Source of the DNA: DASZHJ01 sp035263705
Lineage (GTDB): Bacteria > Pseudomonadota > Alphaproteobacteria > ATCC43930 > CGMCC-115725
Direction: 5' to 3'
DNA: 16,193 bases
NCBI GenBank assembly: GCA_035263705.1
Contig: DATFRA010000214.1
Coordinates: 1-16,193, forward strand
Under the pieces are notes generated by a model. That model had not been told where the DNA came from, made no database searches, and saw nothing but the letters and a program-made list of their open reading frames with translations. Shown one piece after another: positions 7,586-14,600 of the stretch. Position 1 is the stretch's first letter. Every line of letters begins with the position of its first letter. The translations under genes and the position numbers were made by a program.

Positions 7586-7590
7586 GGAGG
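7572..7590. terminator. Perfect 8-bp hairpin between convergent genes (terminator or REP-like element)
   Basis: CCTCCTCA (7572-7579), loop TCC, TGAGGAGG (7583-7590) form a perfect 8-bp stem. It sits between the convergent methyltransferase-like and acyl-CoA synthetase/GNAT genes and includes the former's TGA stop. There is no run of T on either side, so intrinsic termination would be imperfect. The CCTCATCCTGAGGAG core resembles palindromic intergenic repeats common in alphaproteobacterial genomes, and it may be a remnant of one. Confidence 0.5.
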
Positions 7591-7620
7591 TGGCTCCAGA
7601 GCGGCGCCGCGCCCGGACGC

Positions 7621-10293
7621 CTACAGCCGCTTCGTCACTCGCACCACGTCGGGTTCGTCGGGGTGCGGTGACACGATGAAGCCGAGCTCGTCGGCCATTT
7701 TAAGCATCGGACCGTTCTCGCGCAGCACCTCGCCGAATATCTCTGACAGGCCGCGCGCCTTGGCGACCTCGATGAGCCGCGTCATCAGGAGATATCCCAA
7801 GCCGTGGCCCTTCAGGTCCGTGCGCACGGTGATCGCATATTCCGCCCGGATGTTGTCGGGGTCGGCGGCGAAGCGCGCCACGCCCCAGATCGCGCCGGGC
7901 TCGCTGGGCTCGGCGACCAGTGCCACTTCGCGGTCATAGTCGATCTGGGTCAATCGCGCCGCCAGCTCGTGGCTGATGCCGTGCATGGCGGTGAAGAAAC
8001 GCATGCGCAGGTCCTCGGCCGACTGATGCGCGGCCAGATCGACGATCCCCGGCTCGTCCTCGGGCCGGATTGGCCGCAAATGGACGCGAGTGCCGTCCCG
8101 TAGCGCGGCGTAGCCTTCGAGCTCCTTCGGATAGGGCCGGATGGCGAAGCGGTCCGGCCTCGACACCCGCGCGCGCAGCCGCGCGTCGAGGCCCAGCACG
8201 CCGTGCTCGTCGGCCAAGATCGGATTAATGTCGAGTTCGGCAACGGCCGGATGGTCCGCGACCAGCTGGGCAAGCCGGATCAGGATATCCGCGACGGCGT
8301 CTATCTTCACCGGCGGCTGATTGCGATAGCCCTGCATCAGCCGATGGATCCTGGTGCGGGCGATCTGCGCTCGCGCCAGGGTCATATTGAGCGGCGGCAG
8401 CTCCAGGGTGCTGTCGTTGAGCACCTCGACCGCCGTGCCACCCTGGCCGAACAGAATCACCGGGCCGAAGAGCGGATCGTCCACCACGCCCGCGATCAGC
8501 TCCACCGCGCCCGGCCGATGGACCATCTCTTGCACGACGAAGCCGTCGAGCCGAGCCTCGGGCTGCGCCGCGCGCACGCGTGCGGCCATCGCCTCGGCTT
8601 CGCTACGCACGCGCTCGGGATTGCCCAGATTGAGCACGACGCCGCCGATGTCGCTCTTGTGGCGGATGTCGCGCGAGCGGATCTTGAGCGCCACCGGCTT
8701 GTCGAGCTTGCGCGCGATCTCGGCCGCCGCCGCGGCGTCGGGCGCCGTGTAAGTTCCGACGAGGGGAATACCATAGGCGACCAGCACCGCCGCGACCTCG
8801 TCCGGCTCGAGCCACTCGCGCCCGGCGCTGAGCGCGCTCTCGAGCGTCCGCTCTGCGGCGGCTGAGTCGGGCGCGAAGCTCTCAGGGCGGGAGGGCGGCG
8901 TCTCCAGCAGGAGCTGCTGGTTGCGGCGGTAATCGACGCGGTGCATGAAGCCGCGAATCGCGCGATCGGGCGTGTCGTAGGTCGCGATGTGCGCCTCGGC
9001 GAACAGCTGACGCGCGGGCCCCACCGAGCGTTCGCCGAGCCAGTTCGTCAGCACGTTGCGGCCCATGAGATGCGGCGCCGCCGCGTGCACGGTATCGACG
9101 ACGACGCGCGCGCACTCCGTGGGCGATTGCATGGCGGTCGGGCAATTGATCACCAGCACGGCATCGATGTCTCGATCCTCAAGCAGCACCTCCAGCGCCG
9201 CCTTATAGCGCTGAGGATCGGCATCGCCGACGATGTCGACGGGGTTGCCGCGGCTCCAGGTGCGCGGCAGCACACGGTCGAGCTTCGCCTGGGTTGCGGG
9301 CGTGAGCTTCGCGAGCGTGCCCCCGAGGTCGATCAGCATATCGGTGGCAAGCACACCGGGGCCGCCGCCATTGGTGAGAATGGCGAGACGATCGCCGCTC
9401 TGGGGGTGGGTCGACGACAGCGTCTCGACGGCGTCAAAGAGCTCGCCCATGTCGCGCACACGCAACATGCCGGCGCGCCGAAATGCCGCATCGTAGACGC
9501 GGTCGGAGCCGGCGAGCGCGCCGGTGTGGGACGCAGCGGCGCGCGCGCCCGCGGCGTGGCGGCCGACCTTGACCACCAGCACAGGCTTGCGCCGCGCCGT
9601 CGCGCGGGCCGCCGACATGAACTTTCGCGCCGAGGTCAGGCCCTCGACATAAAGCAGGACCGCACGGGTGTGCGTATCGTTGCCGAGGTAGTCGAGCATG
9701 TCGCCGAAATCCACATCGGCCATGTCGCCCAGTGAGACCACGTGGGAAAAACCGATCCCGCGCGGCTCCGCCCAGTCCAGCATCGCCGTGACGATGGCGC
9801 CGGATTGGCTGACGAAGGCGAGGCCGCCGGCCTTGGGCGTCAGATGCGCGAAGCTCGCGTTGAGACGTGCGCCCGGCGCCATCACGCCGACGCAGTTCGG
9901 ACCGACCACGCGCAACAGGTGCGGCTTCGCGGCGTCGAGGATGCGCTGCTGGAGCTGCTTGCCCTCGGTACCGAGCTCGCCGAAGCCCGCGGTGATCGCC
10001 ACCGCGCCGCGCGTGCCCTTCGCGCCGAGTTCGGCGATCAGCCCCGGTACCACCGCGGGCGGTGTGGCGATCACCGCGAGGTCGGGTACCACGGGCAGGC
10101 TCGCCACGTCGGCATAAACCGGCAGGCCCGCGATCTCTGTGTAACGCGGATTCACCAGCATCAGTCGGCCCGGGAAGCCCGAATTCCGTAGGTTCTTGAG
10201 CAGCATCGCGCCCACCGTGTGCGGCTTGGGCGTGGCGCCGACCAAGGCGATCGCGCGCGGTTTGAAGATCTTGTCGAGGTTGCGGACCGACAT
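7621..10293 (-). CDS. NDP-forming acyl-CoA synthetase fused to a GNAT acetyltransferase (Pat-like)
   Basis: The protein has 890 residues in three parts. An N-terminal CoA-binding/succinyl-CoA-ligase-like region includes VALVGATPKPHTVG-type Rossmann sequence, VGPNCVGVM and FVSQSGAIV. An ATP-grasp domain at about 475-715 has RHKSDIGG (His545) and ELDINPILA. A GNAT domain covers about 730-890, with the acetyl-CoA loop DLKGHGLGYLL near 826-833. This is the arrangement of protein lysine acetyltransferase Pat/PatZ. In enterobacterial Pat, as I recall the family, the synthetase phospho-histidine is lost; here it is kept (His256 in ASHTGALAG). Both activities may therefore be functional: acyl-CoA formation and acetylation, possibly of metabolic enzymes. 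No clear Shine-Dalgarno precedes the ATG, but the start MSVRNLDKIFKPRAIALVGAT is typical. It is a distant paralogue of the 1311-3410 gene. Confidence 0.92.
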   Translation of the reverse strand: MSVRNLDKIFKPRAIALVGATPKPHTVGAMLLKNLRNSGFPGRLMLVNPRYTEIAGLPVYADVASLPVVPDLAVIATPPAVVPGLIAELGAKGTRGAVAITAGFGELGTEGKQLQQRILDAAKPHLLRVVGPNCVGVMAPGARLNASFAHLTPKAGGLAFVSQSGAIVTAMLDWAEPRGIGFSHVVSLGDMADVDFGDMLDYLGNDTHTRAVLLYVEGLTSARKFMSAARATARRKPVLVVKVGRHAAGARAAASHTGALAGSDRVYDAAFRRAGMLRVRDMGELFDAVETLSSTHPQSGDRLAILTNGGGPGVLATDMLIDLGGTLAKLTPATQAKLDRVLPRTWSRGNPVDIVGDADPQRYKAALEVLLEDRDIDAVLVINCPTAMQSPTECARVVVDTVHAAAPHLMGRNVLTNWLGERSVGPARQLFAEAHIATYDTPDRAIRGFMHRVDYRRNQQLLLETPPSRPESFAPDSAAAERTLESALSAGREWLEPDEVAAVLVAYGIPLVGTYTAPDAAAAAEIARKLDKPVALKIRSRDIRHKSDIGGVVLNLGNPERVRSEAEAMAARVRAAQPEARLDGFVVQEMVHRPGAVELIAGVVDDPLFGPVILFGQGGTAVEVLNDSTLELPPLNMTLARAQIARTRIHRLMQGYRNQPPVKIDAVADILIRLAQLVADHPAVAELDINPILADEHGVLGLDARLRARVSRPDRFAIRPYPKELEGYAALRDGTRVHLRPIRPEDEPGIVDLAAHQSAEDLRMRFFTAMHGISHELAARLTQIDYDREVALVAEPSEPGAIWGVARFAADPDNIRAEYAITVRTDLKGHGLGYLLMTRLIEVAKARGLSEIFGEVLRENGPMLKMADELGFIVSPHPDEPDVVRVTKRL

Positions 10294-10411
10294 CAGCGCG
10301 ATTGTCTAGGTCAGTGGTTGCAATTAGGTTGCCGTGCGCCGGGCCGCGCGGTCACGCTCCCGAGCGCCGGGTCTAGCCTTTGCCGTGTGGTCGCCGCGCC
10401 GCGAGCGGCAG

Positions 10412-11782
10412 CTAGAACGCGAGCAGGCTGTAGAGATAGAGCGTGTTGTTGTGGCCCGCGTTGCGGCCGGCGCCATCGAAATTCGTGGTGCCGCCGTTGA
10501 AGTGATTGAAGAGCGTGAACTGGGCGCCGAACCGCACATTGAGCCACGGCCACCAGCTCGGCCCGCCATTGCTGAAGGGGATGTAGTTGGCCTCGAAGAT
10601 CCAGCCATCGGAGTTGGGGCTGCCGTTGTTAGAGGGAAGCCCGCCGAACAGCAGTGGATCCTGCGTGCCGCTGATGTTGAAGTAGGAGACGTTGAATCCG
10701 TAGACATGATTGTAGAAGTAGCTCGCTTTCACCTGGAAGCTGTCGAGGTGAGCGTGCGAGCTCGAAGCTCCCCCCATGGCCGAAGTGGCGTGCAGGTTGC
10801 CGAACTCATGAATGTAGCTGGCCTGGACGCCGACATTGTGCGGGTTGTCGTTGTATTGGTACTGCACGTCGAACCCGACATCGGTGATCTTGTCAGTACC
10901 GAAGCTCGTGATGCGCCCCGGGTTCACCGCGGCATACATGCCAAAGGTACCAACCTCGAGGGAATGTGGACCCCAGCTCGGCTCAAGAGCGAGACGCCAA
11001 TAGGGCGCGATCCCGTCGAAGCTGCTCGTGCCGGATGGGGAAACGCCGAGCGCACGTTCCGTACTGGTCGAGAGCGTGCGGTATCCCGAGATCTCCGCAT
11101 AGAGCATGTGGTTCCACCAGCCGTAGCCGCCAAGCCCCAGCACCTGCTGGCTGAACCCGCCTTCGATGATCGTCGCCGCGCCGGGCGTGGGTCCGAGGTG
11201 GCTGCTGAAGAACGGATAGCGCCAGGCAGGCGTGGTGTTCCATACGTCCTGGACGGAGGGATTGTTGTTGAGCGTGACGCCGTAGGTGAAGTCCTGCCCG
11301 AAGAGCTCGGTCTGCCGCGCCATGCGGATATCCGTGTTGTCCCAACTGAATACCCGACCGACGCCGTCGTAGGTGCCCTGGATGAAGGCGCCTAGGCCCT
11401 GCTCCGCCCAGATCGCGCCACCGTAGAACAGGCTCGCCTGAGTCAGCTCGAAGTTATTGTTCGGTCCGAAGTGTGGAACGGCGTCGGGCTGATTGGCGCT
11501 GGTATGTGTGAAGCCCCCTTGGATCATGGCGGCTACCGGCGGCAGCCACGTCTCCTGGCCGCCGCCCTGGACATAACCGTTGAGCTTGAACTCGCGCCCG
11601 GCCGGCGTGAGTTCCGGCAGGCCGGTGTGGCAAAAGGCGCAGGTCTGCCCAGTCTGGCGGGCGTAGCTCGGCAGCGCTTGCGCGGGATCTGGCAAGGCTG
11701 CTAGTCCCAGCGCCGCCGCAGCGACAGCAAGCGCTCCGATCGTCTGATAACCGGCGCGAACCGTAGAGAAGACGTTCACCAT
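10412..11782 (-). CDS. Outer-membrane fused cytochrome c-porin (Cyc2-like architecture)
   Basis: The 456-residue precursor has a long signal peptide ending near AQA (about residue 36) and then a single haem c motif, CAFCH (Cys48, Cys51, His52), inside LPSYARQTGQ and TGLPELTPAGREFKLNGY. About 390 residues follow, rich in Gly, Asn, Tyr, Trp and Phe with alternating beta-strand pattern (for example TQASLFYGGAIWAEQGLGAF and VGVQASYIHEFG). The chain ends in Phe, as outer-membrane barrels usually do. This matches a one-haem cytochrome plugged into a 16-strand-type barrel, the layout of the Fe(II) oxidase Cyc2 and related porin-cytochromes, which move electrons across the outer membrane. Iron oxidation is not shown. 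A strong ribosome-binding site (GGAGGGGG) precedes the ATG. It is divergent from the hemerythrin/cytochrome operon and shares its FNR-type box. Confidence 0.8.
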   Translation of the reverse strand: MVNVFSTVRAGYQTIGALAVAAAALGLAALPDPAQALPSYARQTGQTCAFCHTGLPELTPAGREFKLNGYVQGGGQETWLPPVAAMIQGGFTHTSANQPDAVPHFGPNNNFELTQASLFYGGAIWAEQGLGAFIQGTYDGVGRVFSWDNTDIRMARQTELFGQDFTYGVTLNNNPSVQDVWNTTPAWRYPFFSSHLGPTPGAATIIEGGFSQQVLGLGGYGWWNHMLYAEISGYRTLSTSTERALGVSPSGTSSFDGIAPYWRLALEPSWGPHSLEVGTFGMYAAVNPGRITSFGTDKITDVGFDVQYQYNDNPHNVGVQASYIHEFGNLHATSAMGGASSSHAHLDSFQVKASYFYNHVYGFNVSYFNISGTQDPLLFGGLPSNNGSPNSDGWIFEANYIPFSNGGPSWWPWLNVRFGAQFTLFNHFNGGTTNFDGAGRNAGHNNTLYLYSLLAF

Positions 11783-11867
11783 CCGATCCCCCTCCGCTTG
11801 AGCCGCAGTCCTCGGCCCGTGTCCCCAAGCTTCGTTTGGTTAGTCCCAGGTATTCCCCACTGTCGCC

Positions 11868-11881
11868 ATGATCTAAATCAA
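11868..11881. promoter_or_regulatory. FNR/FixK-type binding site
   Basis: ATGATCTAAATCAA matches the FNR/FixK consensus TTGAT-N4-ATCAA at nine of ten defined bases. It lies in the 263-base divergent region between the cytochrome-porin and hemerythrin genes. TTAAAA at 11903-11908 could be a -10 element on the plus strand, placing the box centre near -41.5, the classic activating position. For the minus-strand porin gene the centre is about 92 bases from the ATG. A FixK-like regulator is encoded at 13863-14579. Confidence 0.65.
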
Positions 11882-11902
11882 GTGGCGCTTCCGCCAACAG
11901 CC

Positions 11903-11908
11903 TTAAAA
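11903..11908 (+). promoter_or_regulatory. Possible -10 element of the hemerythrin/cytochrome operon
   Basis: TTAAAA is the most AT-rich hexamer downstream of the FNR-type box, in a GC-rich region. Its spacing from the box centre (about 29 bases) fits a class II FNR-dependent promoter with a start near 11915, leaving a leader of about 130 bases before the ATG at 12046. It matches the sigma-70 -10 consensus only partly. Confidence 0.35.
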
Positions 11909-12045
11909 GAAGGATCGCTCAAGTGGCACGCACGGACACTGCGGATGGCATATGTATGTTTCGGGCCGGCAGCCAAGTCCGGTCGGGCGGCGGGGATGCT
12001 TGAGTGCATTGAGCCGTCGATCAACGAGGCCGTGGAGGGAATTCA

Positions 12046-12588
12046 ATGAGGTCTAGACTTGTCGCGATGTCGGCCCTGGCACTGCTCGCCGCCGCGGCCG
12101 TGGTCATCTCGTGGAGCGGATCCGGCACGGCGCAGACCGCGCGGCATGAGATCCCGCAATCCTTCGTGGTGGCTCACCAGGACACCCTCGCGGAGCTCAC
12201 CGCGATCGGGAAGCGGCACACGCGCACCGGCTTGATCGCGCGGCAGGCGATTGCCGCCGTCAAGAAGCATTTCGAGCGGGAGGAGGAATACATCCTGCCG
12301 CCGCTGACGCTCGCGCCTGCCATAGCGAACGGTCACGTCAGTCCCGACATGAAATGGGCGATCGCCATGGCCGATCGCATCAAGGCCGACCGCGAGACGA
12401 TCTTCACCGAGCATACGGTGATCACCGAGTGGATGAATGAGCTTGCGGCTGCCGCGGAGCGCTCGCACGAAGCGGACGTCATCGCCTTCGCGCGCGGAGC
12501 GGTCGCGGATTCGCTCAACGACACGGAAGTCAATGAGCCAATGGCGATCGTGATCGGCGAATATCTACGCGCCAAACTCGGGCCATAG
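12046..12588 (+). CDS. Exported hemerythrin-like (HHE cation-binding) protein
   Basis: This 180-residue protein begins with a signal peptide (hydrophobic core at about 5-22, cleavage probably near GTAQ at 30). Its helical body carries a hemerythrin-like ligand pattern: His44 in FVVAHQDTLAEL, His75 and Glu79 in KKHFEREEEYILPPL, and His123 in EHTVITEWMNEL. The final HHE motif of classical hemerythrins is replaced by NEPMAIVIGEYL, so the diiron site may be incomplete or use Glu. Hemerythrins bind O2, NO or iron. A periplasmic one directly upstream of c-type cytochromes suggests protection of, or supply to, an electron-transfer chain. GGAGGG (12034-12039) is a good ribosome-binding site. The cytochrome gene follows within 11-53 bases depending on its start. 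Confidence 0.72.
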   Translation: MRSRLVAMSALALLAAAAVVISWSGSGTAQTARHEIPQSFVVAHQDTLAELTAIGKRHTRTGLIARQAIAAVKKHFEREEEYILPPLTLAPAIANGHVSPDMKWAIAMADRIKADRETIFTEHTVITEWMNELAAAAERSHEADVIAFARGAVADSLNDTEVNEPMAIVIGEYLRAKLGP

Positions 12589-12640
12589 GGAGGCGCTCGT
12601 GCCCGTCCCGATCCCTTTCATCTCGATTCGGAGTTCCGCC

Positions 12641-13018
12641 ATGGCTCGTTCCGTCCTCGTGGTCGCGGTCGTCGCGGCGAGCAGCCTCTTGATCGCGCTC
12701 CCGGCCCGCGCGCAGAACGCCGAGAATGGGCAGAAGGCATTCAAGCAGCAGTGCGGTCTCTGCCATGACGTCGCGGCCGGAAAGAACCGCGTAGGTCCGT
12801 CGCTCTTCGGCGTCGTCGGACGCAAGGCCGGCGGCGCAGATGGTTTCCACTACTCCGACGGCAACAAGAACTCGGGGCTTACCTGGGATCAGGCGACGCT
12901 CGACAAATACCTCGCCGACCCTCGCGCCACCGTGCCGGGCACCACCATGACCTATGCCGGTCTGAAGAACGACGAGCAGCGCAAGGACATTATCGCGTAC
13001 CTTGCCACGCTGCACTAA
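12641..13018 (+). CDS. Class I cytochrome c (cytochrome c2/c550 type)
   Basis: The protein (125 residues from this start) has a signal peptide ending PARAQ (about 25). It then has NGQKAFKQQCGLCH with haem-binding Cys38, Cys41 and His42, the VGPSLFGVVGRKAG loop, and the distal axial Met103 in VPGTTMTYAGL. The C-terminal helix is KDIIAYLATLH. This is the standard mitochondrial-type/c2 soluble electron carrier of the periplasm. An in-frame GTG at 12599 with GGGAGG at 12588-12593 could extend the N-terminus by 14 residues. The ATG at 12641, preceded by CGGAG, gives a more usual signal peptide. It lies between the hemerythrin-like gene and the broken second cytochrome, and it is the natural soluble partner for the outer-membrane cytochrome-porin. 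Confidence 0.93.
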   Translation: MARSVLVVAVVAASSLLIALPARAQNAENGQKAFKQQCGLCHDVAAGKNRVGPSLFGVVGRKAGGADGFHYSDGNKNSGLTWDQATLDKYLADPRATVPGTTMTYAGLKNDEQRKDIIAYLATLH

Positions 13019-13067
13019 GCCGTCACGCCCCGTATCAGGCTGCTTGCTTCTCATCCGGAGCGCGTTC

Positions 13068-13389
13068 GTGGAAATACGTCTCGTTCACGCCGCAGCGGCC
13101 CTCATCTCACTCCTCGCAGCGGGCGCGAGCGTCGCGGCTCAGGGCAGTGCCGAGGCCGGCGCGCTTGGCTCAGCAATGGTGCGACAGGTGCCATCAAATC
13201 GAGCCTAGCGCGCCCGCGAAAGACGTCGCACCTCCCTTCGCGTCGCTCGGCGTCCAGAAGGGCAAGGACCCCGGCTGGATCCGCGCCTGGCTCATCAATC
13301 CGCATCCGCCGATGCTGGGCATCAACCTGTCGAGCCAGCAGATCGACGATATCGTCGCCTACCGGCAGAGCCTCGCGCCCGCGCAGTAG
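13068..13389 (+). pseudogene. Small monohaem cytochrome c split by a +1 frameshift
   Basis: A signal peptide (GTG at 13068: VEIRLVHAAAALISLL, then AAGASVAAQGSAEAG) runs in one frame and meets a TAG at 13206. The mature domain continues in the next frame as RLAQQWCDRCHQIEPS, with haem motif CDRCH, Met in HPPMLGINL and helix QIDDIVAYRQSLAPAQ, ending at 13389. Removing one base in the GC-only stretch near 13156-13163 joins them into a normal cytochrome of about 106 residues (GSAEAG-RLAQQW). A CGGAG ribosome-binding site precedes the GTG. This is either a recent inactivating mutation or a sequencing error in a GCGCG run. The good conservation of both halves fits either a fresh lesion or an error. 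It is last in the hemerythrin-cytochrome operon. Confidence 0.75.
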
Positions 13390-13402
13390 TCGGGCGGATC
13401 GA

Positions 13403-13834
13403 TCATCCGCAGAGACTGCGCACCGTTCGCTCGATCGACGCCGATGTGACCGGTTTTCCGAGGGCGGTCATGATGCTCGCCTCCATCACGGGCGATCTTG
13501 ACCCGTCGCCGATGCCGAGCACGACGATGGGCACGGACGTCAGCGCCTGATTGGCTCGGAGCCAGGCGATGGTCTCGCCGGCCGAAGCGTCGGACAGCTG
13601 GAAATCCATCACGATCAGGTCGGGCACGCGCCCGCGGGCCGCGACTACGGCGGCGACGCCGGTGTCCACCCGCTCGAGCGCGAAGCCCATCCGCTCGAGC
13701 GTCTCTCGGCACATGCGCGCCGAGACAGGATCCGTGCCGACCAGAAGCGCGTGCCGTCCGCGGGTGGTGGAGGCCCGCAGCGGGGCGGAGATCAGCGCCT
13801 CTACGTCTCTCGACTTGGTCCTCGTTTGAGGCAT
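13403..13834 (-). CDS. Stand-alone response regulator receiver-domain protein
   Basis: The protein (143 residues from the ATG at 13832-13834) has an N-terminal tail of about 27 residues followed by one CheY-like receiver domain and no output domain. The phospho-acceptor is Asp77 in DLIVMDFQLSDASAG, and the conserved lysine is Lys127 in GKPVTSASIE. Two positions are unusual: the acidic pair before helix 1 is reduced to one Asp (VGTDP, Asp35), and the Thr/Ser at the end of strand 4 is Gly107 (VVLGIGD). Phosphorylation signalling may therefore be weak or altered. It lies 28 bases downstream of the Crp/Fnr gene on the same strand, so it is probably co-transcribed and may modulate a partner kinase or that regulator. 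A longer in-frame reading to 14065 lies inside the Crp/Fnr gene and is not likely. Confidence 0.82.
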   Translation of the reverse strand: MPQTRTKSRDVEALISAPLRASTTRGRHALLVGTDPVSARMCRETLERMGFALERVDTGVAAVVAARGRVPDLIVMDFQLSDASAGETIAWLRANQALTSVPIVVLGIGDGSRSPVMEASIMTALGKPVTSASIERTVRSLCG

Positions 13835-13862
13835 CGCTCTGCCGCGTGGTCCTCGGCGCTTC

Positions 13863-14579
13863 TCAGAGGCCGAAGCCGATTCCGCCGGAGGCCAGCGCCT
13901 CGAGCGCGTCGTGGTCCCGGATGACGATGCGTCCGTGGGTCGGGAGCTCGATGAGCTCGTGCCGCTTGAGCTGTGTGAGAGTGCGGCAGACGGTCTCGAC
14001 CGTGAGGCCGAGGTAGTCGGCGATGTCGTTGCGCCCCATCGGGACGCTGATGCTCTCCGCGTCATCCTCGCCGCCTTGCTGCTCCGCCATCAACAGGAGG
14101 AAGCTCGCGACCCGCTCCGCCGCGGTCTTCCGGCCGAGCAGCAGCATCTGGTCCTGGGCCACACGAAGCTCGTGAGATGTCGCCGTGAGCACCCGGCGGG
14201 CGAAACCCGGTACCGTGTCGATCAGGCGCTCGAAGGCGGACCGGCGATAGCGGCAGAGCGTCACTTCCGTGATCGCCTCCGCCGTGTAGACCCAAGTGCC
14301 TTCCGGCGCGAGACCGACCAGGTGCCCGGCGCAGAGAAAGCCGGTCACCTGCCGGCGTCCGTCCGGCAGGAGCTTGTGGAGTCGGAGCGTGCCCTTGACG
14401 ACCTCGAAGACGCTGTCGGCGGGGTCGCCTTCCCAGAAGATGGTCTCTCCGGCCGCCCGCTTCTGAAGCGATGTGATCGCCATGATGTTGGTGGCGGCTT
14501 CGCGCCCGAGCCCGCGGCAGACCGCGAGGGCTGAAAAATCCACCTTCGGAACCGCATTTGGGACAACGTGTGCGAGCAT
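13863..14579 (-). CDS. Crp/Fnr-family transcriptional regulator (FixK-like)
   Basis: The 238-residue protein has a cyclic-nucleotide-binding-fold sensor domain (about 35-125; GETIFWEGDPADSVFEVVKGTLRL, LCAGHLVGL), a dimer helix and a C-terminal winged helix (about 150-225; GRNDIADYLGLTVETVCRTLTQLKR). The recognition helix has Glu195 and Arg199 in the E-x-x-x-R arrangement of FNR/FixK proteins, which read TTGAT half-sites; the usual Ser before the Arg is Cys198. FNR's N-terminal iron-sulfur cysteine cluster is absent: only scattered Cys21, Cys83 and Cys109 are seen. Direct oxygen sensing by a 4Fe-4S cluster is therefore unlikely and a FixK-type role fits better. It is divergent from the OmpR-type regulator. 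The likely target is the FNR-type box at 11868-11881. Confidence 0.9.
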   Translation of the reverse strand: MLAHVVPNAVPKVDFSALAVCRGLGREAATNIMAITSLQKRAAGETIFWEGDPADSVFEVVKGTLRLHKLLPDGRRQVTGFLCAGHLVGLAPEGTWVYTAEAITEVTLCRYRRSAFERLIDTVPGFARRVLTATSHELRVAQDQMLLLGRKTAAERVASFLLLMAEQQGGEDDAESISVPMGRNDIADYLGLTVETVCRTLTQLKRHELIELPTHGRIVIRDHDALEALASGGIGFGL

Positions 14580-14600
14580 GGCCCGGTCTCCCCGTGTTTG

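Noticed and set aside
10294..10411. Terminator or promoter between the Pat-like gene and the cytochrome-porin gene
   Set aside because: Only short GC stems without T-runs and no convincing -35/-10 pair were seen in these 118 bases.
10334..11395. 353-codon plus-strand open frame opposite the cytochrome-porin gene
   Set aside because: The minus strand encodes a signal peptide, haem motif and Phe-terminated barrel; the plus frame shows no domain.
12009..12024. TTGA and TCAA half-sites upstream of the hemerythrin gene as a second FNR box
   Set aside because: The half-sites are separated by 8 bases instead of 6, so the dimer spacing is wrong.
13911..14534. 207-codon plus-strand open frame within the Crp/Fnr gene
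   Set aside because: It is antisense to a complete Crp/Fnr protein with a clear helix-turn-helix.
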